The notes: a model not told the origin generated them from the letters alone. Counted from the first letter of the stretch, positions 35,342-44,021 are shown. The stretch is 63,831 nucleotides of DNA from Hyphomicrobiales bacterium (GCA_900469445.1 UBXM01000055.1:1-63831); one strand, 5' to 3'. Made by a program: numbers and translations.

Positions 35342-37399
35342 ATGTCGATATCTAGGGATCCGGCATCCAACGATCCGCTTCTGCAGCCGTTTCAGCTCAG
35401 GCATCTGACGCTGAAAAACCGTATCATGTCGACGGCCCATGAGCCTGCCTATTCGGAAGACGGCATGCCGAAGGATCGCTATCGGCTTTATCATCTGGAA
35501 AAGGCGAAGGGCGGCATCGCCATGACTATGACGGCGGGGTCGGCCAGCGTTTCGGTCGACAGCCCGCCCGCCTTCGGCAATCTGCTCGCCTACAAGGACG
35601 AGATCGTGCCCTGGCTGAAGCGGCTGACCGACGACTGTCACGAGCATGGCACGGCTGTGATGATCCAGCTTACCCATCTCGGTCGCCGTACCAACTGGAA
35701 CAAGGGCAACTGGCTTCCGGTTCTCAGCCCCTCTCCGATCCGCGAACCCGCCCACCGCGCCTTCCCCAAGGAGATGGAGGACTGGGATATCGAGCGGATC
35801 GTTTGCGATTATGCCGATGCTGCGGCCCGCATGAAGGAGGGTGGTCTCGACGGTATCGAGATCGAGGCCTATGGCCACCTGATCGACCAGTTCTGGTCGC
35901 CCGCCACCAACAGGCGCGAGGATGAATTCGGCGGTTCGCTGGAAAACCGCATGCGCTTTTCCGACATGGTGCTGAAGGCGATCCGCCAATCGGTCGGACC
36001 GGATTTCATCGTCGGCATTCGTCTGGTGGCGGATGAGGACTGGGAAAAGGGCCTGTCGCGCGAGGAGGGGATCGAGATCGCAAGACGGCTGGTCGCCTCC
36101 GGCGATGTCGATTTCCTCAATGTCATAAGAGGCCATATCGACCACGATGCCGATCTCAATAACGTCATTCCCATTCAAGGCATGCGCGCCTCGCCGCATC
36201 TGGATTTCGCCGGCGAGGTGAGGGCGGCGACGAAATTCCCGGTCTTCCATGCCGCCCGCATCGCCGATGTCGCAACCGCCCGCCATGCGATCGCCGAGGG
36301 CAAGCTCGACATGGTCGGCATGACCCGCGCCCATATTGCCGATCCGCATATCGTGAAAAAGATCATGCGCGGCGAAGAGGCGCGCATTCGCCCCTGTGTC
36401 GGCGCGACCTACTGTCTCGACCGGATTTATGAGGGTGGTGAGGCGCTCTGTATCCACAATGCGGCGACCGGCCGCGAGGCTTTGATCTCCCATGACATTT
36501 CCCGCTCAGAGATAATACGCCGCGCCGTCGTGGTCGGGGCCGGGCCGGCAGGGCTGGAAGCCGCGCGGGTTCTGGCCGAGCGCGGCCATTCGGTCACCGT
36601 GCTCGAAGCGGCGGGAGAGGCCGGAGGCCAGATCAATCTTCTCATCCGCAATCCCCGCCGCCGTGAGATGATCGGCATCGTCGACTGGCGTCTGTCGGAA
36701 CTTGAGCGTCTCGGCGTGGACATCCGTTACGGGACCTATGCCGAGGCGGACGATGTCCGATCGCTTGATCCCTATCTCGTCGTGATTGCGACCGGAGGGT
36801 TCGCGCAGATACCGGAACTGGAGGAGGGCGAGGATCTCGTCACCAGCAGTTGGGACATATTGGCCGGGGCGGCCAAGCCGCACGGGCCGGTCCTGCTTTT
36901 CGATGACAATGGCGGTCATCCCGGAATGAGTGCCGCAGAGGTCATCGCGTCGAGTGGCGTGGAGCTGGAACTGGTCTCCCCCGAACGCTTTTTCGCGCCG
37001 GAAATGGGCGGCATGAACCATGTGCCCTATGCCAGAACCTTTGCCGAAAAGAACGTGACGGTCACGATCAATACGAGGCTCAAGGCCGTTCGGCGCAGTG
37101 GCAACGGCCTGACCGCCATTCTCGGTTCCGACTATTCACCCGCCACCGTCGAACGGCAGGTCTCTCAGGTCGTTGTCGAACACGGCACCGCTGCCAATGC
37201 CGATCTGTTTCTTGAATTGAAACCCCTGTCGAAAAATCTGGGCGCGGTCGATTACAAGGCTCTGATCGAGCGCCGGGCACCGCTTGTCGCGAAAAATGGC
37301 GAAGGGGCGTTTGATCTCGTCAGGATCGGTGATGCGGTGTCGAGCCGCAATATCCATGCCGCGATCTATGATGCCCTGCGGCTCTGTTCTCTATTGTAG
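35342..37399 (+). CDS. NADH:flavin oxidoreductase / N-demethylase-like flavoprotein
   Basis: 685 residues from the ATG at 35342, with GAGAG seven bases upstream; the ATG at 35309 has none. An OYE-type TIM barrel (to about 370; PFQLRHLTLKNRIMSTAHEP, GLDGIEIEAYGHLIDQFWSP) is joined to an FAD/NAD domain (VVVGAGPAGLEAARVLAERG). This is the 2,4-dienoyl-CoA reductase / trimethylamine dehydrogenase architecture. The iron-sulfur region reads RPCVGATYCLDRIYEGGEALC, with three rather than four of the usual cysteines. I associate that pattern with the N-methylproline (stachydrine-path) demethylase branch, but this is memory and should be checked. No transporter or Rieske gene of that pathway is adjacent. 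Confidence 0.85.
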   Translation: MSISRDPASNDPLLQPFQLRHLTLKNRIMSTAHEPAYSEDGMPKDRYRLYHLEKAKGGIAMTMTAGSASVSVDSPPAFGNLLAYKDEIVPWLKRLTDDCHEHGTAVMIQLTHLGRRTNWNKGNWLPVLSPSPIREPAHRAFPKEMEDWDIERIVCDYADAAARMKEGGLDGIEIEAYGHLIDQFWSPATNRREDEFGGSLENRMRFSDMVLKAIRQSVGPDFIVGIRLVADEDWEKGLSREEGIEIARRLVASGDVDFLNVIRGHIDHDADLNNVIPIQGMRASPHLDFAGEVRAATKFPVFHAARIADVATARHAIAEGKLDMVGMTRAHIADPHIVKKIMRGEEARIRPCVGATYCLDRIYEGGEALCIHNAATGREALISHDISRSEIIRRAVVVGAGPAGLEAARVLAERGHSVTVLEAAGEAGGQINLLIRNPRRREMIGIVDWRLSELERLGVDIRYGTYAEADDVRSLDPYLVVIATGGFAQIPELEEGEDLVTSSWDILAGAAKPHGPVLLFDDNGGHPGMSAAEVIASSGVELELVSPERFFAPEMGGMNHVPYARTFAEKNVTVTINTRLKAVRRSGNGLTAILGSDYSPATVERQVSQVVVEHGTAANADLFLELKPLSKNLGAVDYKALIERRAPLVAKNGEGAFDLVRIGDAVSSRNIHAAIYDALRLCSLL

Positions 37400-37409
37400 A
37401 ACGACGAAA

Positions 37410-37431
37410 GGGCGGCGCCGCAGCACCGCCC
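37410..37431 (-). terminator. Possible terminator of the PRC-barrel gene
   Basis: GGGCGG (37410-37415), ten-base loop, CCGCCC (37426-37431). On the minus strand the stem is followed by TTTC. It separates convergent genes, so it may serve both weakly. Confidence 0.45.
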
Positions 37432-37486
37432 CTCGGTCTTCATCCTCACATGTCGAGTGGCGGATGGCTCGTTCCAGGCTTCAAGC

Positions 37487-38098
37487 TTACTGCTTCGGAG
37501 CCGTCGACGAGTTTGTGTCGCCACCCGTAGCGGGTGCTGCAGGCGCGGCAGGTGTTGCCGGCGCCGTCGTGGAAGACGTTGTGGTCGCATCGGTTGCGGC
37601 CTGCTTGTCAGCCAGCGTCTTGAATTCCGGGGCGGACTGAAGGGCTTCAGCCGTTTCCGTCGTGGTCAGGCGCACGTCATTGTTGTTTTCCGCATCGCGC
37701 GCCATGCTGATCTTGCTCATCGGCAGGGCGACATCCTTTTCGCCGATACCGAGGAAGCCACCGACGCCGACAACGGCCGCGACGATGCCGCCGTTTTCTT
37801 CGAGGATCAGGTCGTTGACGTCGCCGATGCTCTCGTTATTGGCGTTGTAGATCTGTTTGCCGATATAATCATTGGCGCTGACCTGGGTTTCCGACTGCTC
37901 GGTCAGGTAGGTAGCATCGCCTGCTGCCGACATGTCGGAACCAGCCGAAGGCGCCGGAGCCATCGTGTTGGTTTCAGCCGGCGCGGTGGGCGCTGCCGGG
38001 GTAGCCGGAGCCGCATTATTGGTCTGCGCAAATGCCGGTGCAAGGGCGGTGGACGTCATGAGGGCGGCCGCGATAATTGCTCCAAGGGTCTTCTTCAT
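37487..38098 (-). CDS. Secreted PRC-barrel domain protein
   Basis: 203 residues. Signal peptide MKKTLGAIIAAALMTSTALA, cleavage near AFA-QT. A low-complexity Ala/Pro/Thr stretch leads to a PRC-barrel (about 75-150): ANDYIGKQIYNANNESIGDV, NDLILEENGGIVAAVVGVGG, FLGIGEKDVALPMSKI. A second Ala/Pro/Thr tail closes it. Periplasmic or surface role unknown; PRC-barrels bind RNA, proteins or ligands in different settings. Secreted versions of this kind are common and often numerous in rhizobia. No operon partner. Confidence 0.87.
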   Translation of the reverse strand: MKKTLGAIIAAALMTSTALAPAFAQTNNAAPATPAAPTAPAETNTMAPAPSAGSDMSAAGDATYLTEQSETQVSANDYIGKQIYNANNESIGDVNDLILEENGGIVAAVVGVGGFLGIGEKDVALPMSKISMARDAENNNDVRLTTTETAEALQSAPEFKTLADKQAATDATTTSSTTAPATPAAPAAPATGGDTNSSTAPKQ

Positions 38099-38267
38099 GG
38101 GGATCCTGTCTTTTCCGTTTGTTATCGTTTTCCTTAGAACCGCCGCCTCGACTGGGAGGGTGTCGGGGTGGCGGCTCGTAGGTCAAACACAGCGGAAAAG
38201 GATTGGTTCCCCTAATTGCCGGTTTTTTAGGCGGCTTCTGTCTCGATCCGATACGAAATGAGGGGGC

Positions 38268-39149
38268 TCACACGCGATAGGCGGGATCGTATTTGGCTCG
38301 CGCGCCGGTCTCGACAGCGAAGGTTGCTCCCGCCATCGGATCCGCAGCACGACCGGCTTCGTCCAGTCCTTCCCAGGCGGATGTGACGGCGATCCGGCCG
38401 GAACCGATGAAGGCCGGGCAGGTCGTGCGTTTTGCGGGCAGCTGGTACCGCTCGATGAACGTCCCGTCCGCATCGTAGTGGTCGAGCGCCGCTTCGCCCC
38501 ATCGGGCATTCCACAGATGACCATCGGCATCGCAGATCGATCCGTCGATCCCGCCCGCCTCCGCACTGCCGTCGATGAACAGTGACGGTTTGCCGGTCGG
38601 CAGGCCTGTCGCCGGATCCGTCGAAACCTTCATCAGCCTGTTGCCGCGGGTATCGACGAAATAGGCGGTTGCCGCATCGGGAGAAAAGCAGATCGAGTTG
38701 GGAATGCTGATCCCGTCGTAAAGCTTGGTCACCACGCCTTTCGCGACGTGATAGATCGAGCCTGCGCCATCTGCTGCCGTGCGTCCCATCGTGCCGATCC
38801 ACAGGCTGCCCGATGCGTGCACGCGACCGTCATTCGACCGGTTTCCATCATTGCCGGGTTCGAGTTCGCAATGCGGCGCAAGTTCTCCGGTCGATCGGTT
38901 GCGGATGAAAAGGCCCTTGTCGCTTCCAATCAGCTGGCGCTCGTCATCGATACGCGCAACGACGCTGGCCATGACCGCCAGGGGATGGATGGCTTCCGTG
39001 CCGCTTGCCAGATCCAGCGCATGCAACGCCCTTCCCAGAATATTGCACCACCAGAGCGTATTGGTCTCGGCCTCGAAGCTTATTCCTTCTCCCAATTCGC
39101 ACAAAGCCGAGGAAAGGACCGTGCCCTCGAACGGATGAGTGGATGCCAT
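38268..39149 (-). CDS. SMP-30/gluconolactonase-family protein
   Basis: 293 residues, a six-bladed beta-propeller lactonase. Metal-site residues are visible as Glu in LGEGISFEAE, Asn in SIPNSICFSPD and Asp in GGIDGSICDADG. The stretch RSNDGRVHASGSLWIGTM matches the conserved NDG...W-GTM block. Family members open sugar lactones (glucono-, arabino-, xylono-lactone), so a sugar acid pathway is likely, but the lactone is not known. GGGAGG lies before the ATG. The gene is alone; no dehydrogenase or regulator is next to it. Confidence 0.9.
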   Translation of the reverse strand: MASTHPFEGTVLSSALCELGEGISFEAETNTLWWCNILGRALHALDLASGTEAIHPLAVMASVVARIDDERQLIGSDKGLFIRNRSTGELAPHCELEPGNDGNRSNDGRVHASGSLWIGTMGRTAADGAGSIYHVAKGVVTKLYDGISIPNSICFSPDAATAYFVDTRGNRLMKVSTDPATGLPTGKPSLFIDGSAEAGGIDGSICDADGHLWNARWGEAALDHYDADGTFIERYQLPAKRTTCPAFIGSGRIAVTSAWEGLDEAGRAADPMAGATFAVETGARAKYDPAYRV

Positions 39150-39520
39150 CGTTTACCTCCCGGATGCCATGGGTCATTGTTCGTGGCCTATTCGCCACAT
39201 CATGGCCTGACTGTCCACATAGGGTGACGTGGAGATGCGTCATCCCCAGCAAAAAAATGCGGCATGATGTCCTATCGGGCAAACTCTGCTAAAGACGAGC
39301 AGCTGTCAGTATTGATAAAAATGTTGATCGCCGAAAAAATTAACATCTCTTTTAAGTCTGCAGTGGAAGCTCATATTTTGTTAGACACGCGATGCGGGAA
39401 GAAATGCAAGGACATTGCAACTTTTGCCTTTTCTCCCACTGAGCGATCTCCGAAAATCACCTGAATGATTCGTGTGCTTGCGCCGGTGATCCGGCGCATT
39501 CGGAACAGAGAAGCAAAAAA
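39150..39520. other. Intergenic region, SMP-30 / LuxR-type gene (divergent)
   Basis: 371 bases with no convincing gene. The stretch 39300-39375 is AT-rich and probably carries the regulator promoter. A perfect palindrome lies at 39479-39498 just before the LuxR-type start. Confidence 0.5.
39479..39498. promoter_or_regulatory. Perfect palindrome before the LuxR-type gene
   Basis: TGCGCCGG-TGAT-CCGGCGCA; eight-base arms with no mismatch, 22 bases before the ATG at 39521. It could be an autoregulatory site or an RNA hairpin just upstream of the ribosome site. Confidence 0.5.
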
Positions 39521-40243
39521 ATGTCCAAAACGGAAACGGCCGCCAAACTGATGACTTTCGACGTGGACGTCGAAGAGATCGCAGGTTTGAAGACCCAGTT
39601 CGATGTCTTCCGTTTTACCAAGAAGCTCGTCGAGTTTTATGGCTTCAAGAACTTCATGGTTCTCAATCTGCCACCGGCAACTGCGCTTGGTCTTTCCGGC
39701 AGCGCCATCATCAACAACTGGCCTGCCGAACTCGTCTCGCTTTTCGACCGTGAAGGAATGATCCGCTCGAGTTTCGTTCTGCGCCAGCTGCGCCGGTCCG
39801 TGACGCCCTTCGCGTTCGATCTGGAGCGCGATGCGGAAACGCCGGAGATGAGCACCGTCTTCGGCAAGTTCGGCATAGTGCGGGGCGCCTGCATTCCGGT
39901 TCATGATCCGGCAGGAGCCAGAGGCGCGGTCGTGATCGGCGGCGTTGGTGACGAACCCAATCGCCAGCAACTGATGGAACTGACTTTCGCTGCAATCCAT
40001 ATCTTCGACCGGCTGGCCGAAATCCGCAACATGGACGTGCGCGCCACCGATCTTTTGACGGATCGCGAGATAGACTGCCTGACATGGACCGCCGCTGGAA
40101 AAACGAGCGCGGAAATCGCCGATATCCTCGGCCTGTCCGAGCATACCGTCAATCATTACCTCAATCGCGCTGCCAAGAAACTCGATACCGTCAATCGCAC
40201 CCAGGCCGTCGCCAAGGCTCTGCGTATCGGATTGATTAAATAG
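39521..40243 (+). CDS. LuxR-family transcriptional regulator, orphan type
   Basis: 240 residues. The C-terminal LuxR helix-turn-helix is clear: LLTDREIDCLTWTAAGKTSA, then EIADILGLSEHTVNHYLNRA (about 175-235). The N-terminal 160 residues have the size of an autoinducer-binding domain but lack the conserved Trp, Tyr, Asp and Pro residues of acyl-homoserine-lactone receptors, so it is not a standard quorum receptor. AGAAG lies before the ATG. No luxI gene is in the window. Similar orphan LuxR proteins in rhizobia control motility and surface properties (VisN/VisR-like); this is analogy only. Confidence 0.88.
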   Translation: MSKTETAAKLMTFDVDVEEIAGLKTQFDVFRFTKKLVEFYGFKNFMVLNLPPATALGLSGSAIINNWPAELVSLFDREGMIRSSFVLRQLRRSVTPFAFDLERDAETPEMSTVFGKFGIVRGACIPVHDPAGARGAVVIGGVGDEPNRQQLMELTFAAIHIFDRLAEIRNMDVRATDLLTDREIDCLTWTAAGKTSAEIADILGLSEHTVNHYLNRAAKKLDTVNRTQAVAKALRIGLIK

Positions 40244-40256
40244 GCTTTCTCTAATC

Positions 40257-40273
40257 TGCACAAATGGTGTGCG
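40257..40273. promoter_or_regulatory. NtrC-like enhancer site
   Basis: TGCAC (40257-40261), seven bases, GTGCG (40269-40273). This matches the NtrC consensus TGCAC-N7-GTGCA at 9 of 10 half-site bases. Its centre is about 126 bases before the expected sigma-54 start of transcription, a normal enhancer distance. Confidence 0.5.
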
Positions 40274-40364
40274 GTGACTGTTTGCTGCAGTGCGAAATGC
40301 CGACTTATTCGACGTTTATTCTGAAAAATACTCGGAAAAACCGGTAAATACGCCTCTTCCAGAC

Positions 40365-40380
40365 TGGCACGTTTCATGCT
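40365..40380 (+). promoter_or_regulatory. Sigma-54 (RpoN)-type promoter
   Basis: TGGCACG-TTTC-ATGCT. It matches the -24/-12 consensus TGGCACG-N4-TTGC(A/T) with a single change (A for the first T), and the GG to GC spacing is exact. Transcription would start near 40391. Confidence 0.65.
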
Positions 40381-40390
40381 TGCTTAGAGC

Positions 40391-40492
40391 CAGGTCCAGA
40401 GGGGACTTGAAAAGCGTACCAAGAGACGCGACCCAGAGAAAGCCGTTGTCCGGATTGCGCGCCTAAGGGCTGCCATCCGGGCAGCGGCTTTT
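40391..40492 (+). ncRNA. Candidate small RNA or mrp leader from the sigma-54 promoter
   Basis: About 100 nt between the predicted start and the terminator. No open frame of note. Local pairings are GGTCC with GGACT (about 40393-40407) and GCGT with ACGC (about 40414-40429). A second option pairs CCGGAT (40450-40455) with ATCCGG (40475-40480), which would disrupt the terminator stem. So either a discrete nitrogen-controlled sRNA, or an attenuated leader of mrp. Rhizobia are known to have NtrC-dependent sRNAs (for example MmgR), but identity with any of them is not claimed. Confidence 0.45.
40461..40492 (+). terminator. Intrinsic terminator before mrp
   Basis: GCTGCC (40469-40474), loop ATCCG, GGCAGC (40480-40485), with an outer GCC/GGC pairing (40461-40463 with 40486-40488), then TTTT. 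It lies before, not after, mrp, hence the short-transcript reading. Confidence 0.65.
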
Positions 40493-40594
40493 ATTCATCT
40501 TGCCGGTATGCAGCCGCAACTCCTATATAACGTGCATGAATGTGCGCCGGGGCGGCACGCCCGGGATGCGCTTGTCGATGAGCAGGAGTTCGAT

Positions 40595-41743
40595 ATGCCG
40601 GATGTAACGAAGAACCAGGTGCTGGAAGCGCTCGCCAAGGTTCGCAGTCCGGATCTTCAAAGCGACCTTGTGACCCGCGGCATGGTATCGGATGTCTTCA
40701 TCTCGGATTCCAAGGTCTATTTTTCGATCACCGTGCCGGCCGATCAGGCCAAGGCGCTCGAGCCCTTGCGGCTGGCTGCCGAAAAGGCGGTGACGGCCGT
40801 GCCGGGCGTCAAGGGCGCGCTGGTGACGCTGACCGCGGACCGCAAGGCATCGAGCGCACCGCAACAGCCGCCAAGCCCACAGGCTCATGGTCATTCTCAT
40901 GCGCCGGCCGGGGCCCAATCCCGTGGCCCGGCCAATGTGAAGGCCGGCGTTCCAGGCGTTGGCGCGATTATCGCGGTGGCATCCGGTAAGGGCGGTGTCG
41001 GCAAATCCACCACGGCCGTCAATTTAGCCCTTGGCCTGCAGGCAAACGGCCTGCGCGTCGGCATTCTCGATGCGGATATCTATGGTCCGTCCGTACCGCG
41101 GCTTTTGAAAATCTCCGGCCGTCCCGAACAGATCGACGGTCGCCTGATCAAGCCCATGGAAAATTACGGCCTGAAAGCCATGTCGATGGGTTTCCTCGTT
41201 GATGAAGAAACAGCGATGATCTGGCGCGGCCCGATGGTTCAGTCGGCGCTTCTGCAGATGTTGCGCGAAGTCGCCTGGGGTGATCTCGATGTTCTCGTCG
41301 TCGACATGCCGCCCGGCACGGGTGACGCGCAGCTGACCATGGCCCAGCAGGTGCCGCTTGCCGGCGCTGTGATCGTCTCCACGCCGCAGGATTTGGCGCT
41401 GATCGATGCTCGCAAGGCCGTCACCATGTTCCGCAAGGTGGAAATCCCGCTTCTCGGCATCGTCGAGAACATGAGCTATTTCCTCGCTCCCGACACCGGC
41501 AAGCGTTACGATATTTTTGGCCATGGCGGCGCCCGCGCGGAAGCCGAGCGGATCGGCGTACCGTTCCTCGGCGAAGTGCCGCTGACGATGGACATCCGCG
41601 AACGCTCCGATCTCGGCACGCCGATCGTACATGCGGAGCCCGACAGCGATGTCGCCAATATCTACAAGGATATTGCCGCAAAGGTCTGGGCACAGCTTTC
41701 CCAAGGGGCACGCCGCAAGGCACCGTCGATCGTTTTCGAATAG
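40595..41743 (+). CDS. mrp: Mrp/ApbC-family Fe-S cluster carrier ATPase
   Basis: 382 residues from the ATG at 40595 (MPDVTKNQVLEALAKV), with CAGGAG ahead; upstream codons to 40508 have no ribosome site. The N-terminal DUF59/MIP18-like domain (about 1-85) leads, through a linker with His (HGHSHAP), to the P-loop domain: VASGKGGVGKSTTAVNLALG (deviant Walker A), DADIYGPSVPRLL, DVLVVDMPPGTGD. The CxxC that holds the cluster in E. coli ApbC is replaced: MSYFLAPDTGKRYDIFGHGG. Carrier of iron-sulfur clusters in the cytoplasm by family; the missing cysteines make the cluster site uncertain. Confidence 0.94.
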   Translation: MPDVTKNQVLEALAKVRSPDLQSDLVTRGMVSDVFISDSKVYFSITVPADQAKALEPLRLAAEKAVTAVPGVKGALVTLTADRKASSAPQQPPSPQAHGHSHAPAGAQSRGPANVKAGVPGVGAIIAVASGKGGVGKSTTAVNLALGLQANGLRVGILDADIYGPSVPRLLKISGRPEQIDGRLIKPMENYGLKAMSMGFLVDEETAMIWRGPMVQSALLQMLREVAWGDLDVLVVDMPPGTGDAQLTMAQQVPLAGAVIVSTPQDLALIDARKAVTMFRKVEIPLLGIVENMSYFLAPDTGKRYDIFGHGGARAEAERIGVPFLGEVPLTMDIRERSDLGTPIVHAEPDSDVANIYKDIAAKVWAQLSQGARRKAPSIVFE

Positions 41744-42119
41744 AATACGCCGGCCCGGGCCTTCATGCTCTATTGCAGTCCATTCATCGCAATGCAGGCT
41801 TGTCGCTGATCGCCGCAAGCCTCTTGCGAACAGGGCGTTGAAGCGCCATTTTCCCTTCATTGTCCGGGGCGCTAAGCCTTGTGATCTCGGCTTGATTGAC
41901 GCCTCGCCTGACCGCAGGCGAGAGGTCGCTGGCCGCTTCCGGGCAGGAAATCGAATGTGATAAAGGCCCGCCACAGCAAAACGGTGTCTGCCAAACAAGC
42001 GTAATCTGGAAGTCCGCCCGCTCCATTCCGCCACTTCGCTCTGCCCACTTCACTCTGCATGCCGCAATCCGCCATCGTTCGTCGTCTTCTGGAAAGGCTG
42101 ACTTCAGGTCAGGCACTCT
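41744..42119. other. Intergenic region, mrp / kup
   Basis: 376 bases with no supported gene. A perfect hairpin CTCGCCTG-ACCG-CAGGCGAG lies at 41903-41922 without a T-run. No clear promoter boxes seen. Confidence 0.4.
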
Positions 42120-44021
42120 ATGGGTCACCCCGCTGAACATTCCGCCGCTGAAAAGACGCGGAGCCACAGCCTGTTTGCGCTGACGCTCGGATCGGTTGGC
42201 GTCGTTTATGGCGATATCGGCACCAGCCCGCTCTACGCGTTCCGCGAAGCGCTGAAGCCCGTCGCCGGCGACGGCGTGACCCATGTGGAAATCATCGGCC
42301 TGATTTCGCTGATGATCTGGACGCTGACGATCATCGTCACCCTGAAATATGTGATCTTCCTTTTAAGGGCAGACAATGACGGGGAGGGCGGAACGCTTTC
42401 GCTTCTGGCGCTGCTGACCAAGTCGGCCAACGGACAGCGCGCCATGCTGATGCTGCTCGGTCTGATCGGCGCAGCGCTCTTCCTGGGCGATGCGATGATC
42501 ACGCCGGCGCTTTCCGTCATGTCCGCGGTCGAGGGCCTCAAACTGGTCACGCCCAGGCTGGATAGCGCCGTTTTGCCGATCTCGGTCGTCATTCTCATTG
42601 CGCTTTTCGCCATCCAGTCGAAGGGCACTGCCTTGGTGTCCCGCTTCTTCGGGCCGATCACCGCACTCTGGTTCATCGTCATGGGCGGGATCGGACTTGT
42701 GCATATCGCCGACGACCTGAGCATCCTGCGCGCTTTTAACCCCTGGTACGCGATGGAGTTCATGCTGCGGGAAGGCTTCGCCGGCATTGTCGTTCTCGGT
42801 GCGGTTTTCCTGACGGTCACCGGGGCTGAAGCGCTTTATGCGGATCTCGGCCATTTCGGCCGCAAGCCCATACAGCTGGCCTGGTTCCTTTTGGTCTTTC
42901 CGGCATTGACCCTGAACTATCTGGGACAGGGCGCCATGGTGTTGCAGCATCCGGAAGCGATGAGCGATCCCTTCTACCTGATGTTTCCCGAATGGGCGCT
43001 GATCCCGGTCATCCTTCTGGCGACGGCTGCAACCATCATCGCCAGCCAGGCGGTGATCACCGGCGCCTTCTCCCTAGTGCGCCAGGCCATCCATCTCGGT
43101 TATCTGCCGCGCATGCAGATCCTCTTCACCTCCGAAACCAATACGGGGCAGATCTTTTTGCCCGGCGTCAACACGCTGCTTCTGATCGGCGTCATTGCGC
43201 TTGTGCTCGGCTTTGAAAGCTCCGAAGCGCTCGCCACCGCCTACGGCATCTCCGTTACCGGTGCGATGGTGGTGACGACGCTGATGGCCTTCGAATTCGT
43301 AAGGCTGCGCTGGATGTGGCCGCAGACCGTGGCGCTTGCGACACTTGCCCCGCTGCTCGCCTTCGAACTGGTTTTCCTCGGCGCAAATCTGTTGAAGATC
43401 CATGACGGCGGCTGGGTGCCGGTAATGATGGCAGCGATCTTCACAATCCTCATGTGGACCTGGAAACGCGGCACCGCGATCCTGTTCGAAAAGACCCGTC
43501 GTATCGACGTGCCGCTCCAGACCTTCGTGCCGATGGTGGAAAAGAAGTCCGACCACGCGCCCGCATCGGTGCCCGGCATCGCCATCTTCCTGACCAGCGA
43601 TCCGCAGACGGCGCCCGCAGCGCTTCTGCACAACATCAAGCACAACCACGTCCTGCACGAGAAGAACGTCATCCTGACGATCCGCACCGTCAACAAGCCG
43701 CGTGTCTCGATCGAGGAGAGATACCGCGTCGAAAAGATCTCCGAGCGTTTCACCACGATCGAGCTGCGCTTCGGTTTCATGCAGTCGCACAATGTTTCCC
43801 GAGCGCTCGCCTATCTGCGCAAGACCGGCTTCAAGTTCGACATCATGTCGACCTCGTTTTATCTCGGCCGCCGCAAGCTCGTGCCGGATGCCGAATCGGG
43901 CATGCCGATGTGGCAGGACCGGCTCTATATCGCCATGGCCAGCACCGCGACCGATCCGTCGGACTATTTCCATCTGCCGGCCAACCGGGTGGTCGAACTC
44001 GGCTCCCACGTCATCATCTGA
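42120..44021 (+). CDS. kup: Potassium uptake protein Kup
   Basis: 633 residues. K+/H+ symporter of the inner membrane. Signature start LTLGSVGVVYGDIGTSPLYA, about 12 membrane segments to residue ~450 (GDAMITPALSVMSAVEGL, GAVFLTVTGAEALYADLGHF), then a cytoplasmic tail ending ...NRVVELGSHVII. All Kup hallmarks and the normal length are present. Rhizobia usually carry one or two copies. It follows mrp after a long gap and is probably transcribed alone. Confidence 0.97.
   Translation: MGHPAEHSAAEKTRSHSLFALTLGSVGVVYGDIGTSPLYAFREALKPVAGDGVTHVEIIGLISLMIWTLTIIVTLKYVIFLLRADNDGEGGTLSLLALLTKSANGQRAMLMLLGLIGAALFLGDAMITPALSVMSAVEGLKLVTPRLDSAVLPISVVILIALFAIQSKGTALVSRFFGPITALWFIVMGGIGLVHIADDLSILRAFNPWYAMEFMLREGFAGIVVLGAVFLTVTGAEALYADLGHFGRKPIQLAWFLLVFPALTLNYLGQGAMVLQHPEAMSDPFYLMFPEWALIPVILLATAATIIASQAVITGAFSLVRQAIHLGYLPRMQILFTSETNTGQIFLPGVNTLLLIGVIALVLGFESSEALATAYGISVTGAMVVTTLMAFEFVRLRWMWPQTVALATLAPLLAFELVFLGANLLKIHDGGWVPVMMAAIFTILMWTWKRGTAILFEKTRRIDVPLQTFVPMVEKKSDHAPASVPGIAIFLTSDPQTAPAALLHNIKHNHVLHEKNVILTIRTVNKPRVSIEERYRVEKISERFTTIELRFGFMQSHNVSRALAYLRKTGFKFDIMSTSFYLGRRKLVPDAESGMPMWQDRLYIAMASTATDPSDYFHLPANRVVELGSHVII

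Larger units (their letters stand above)
40244..40594. other. Intergenic region, LuxR-type gene / mrp
   Basis: 351 bases with an ordered set of signals and no coding sequence: an NtrC-like site (40257-40273), a sigma-54-type promoter (40365-40380), a structured stretch and an intrinsic terminator (40461-40492), then about 100 bases to the mrp start. Confidence 0.6.

Noticed and set aside
35164..35370. 68-codon minus frame before the flavoprotein gene
   Set aside because: Overlaps the preferred flavoprotein start and promoter space; no family traits.
39264..39464. 66-codon plus frame in the SMP-30/LuxR gap
   Set aside because: Base composition is that of an AT-rich promoter region; no ribosome site.
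40274..40300. Second NtrC half-sites after 40273
   Set aside because: TGCAG-N7-TGCCG is too far from the consensus to count.
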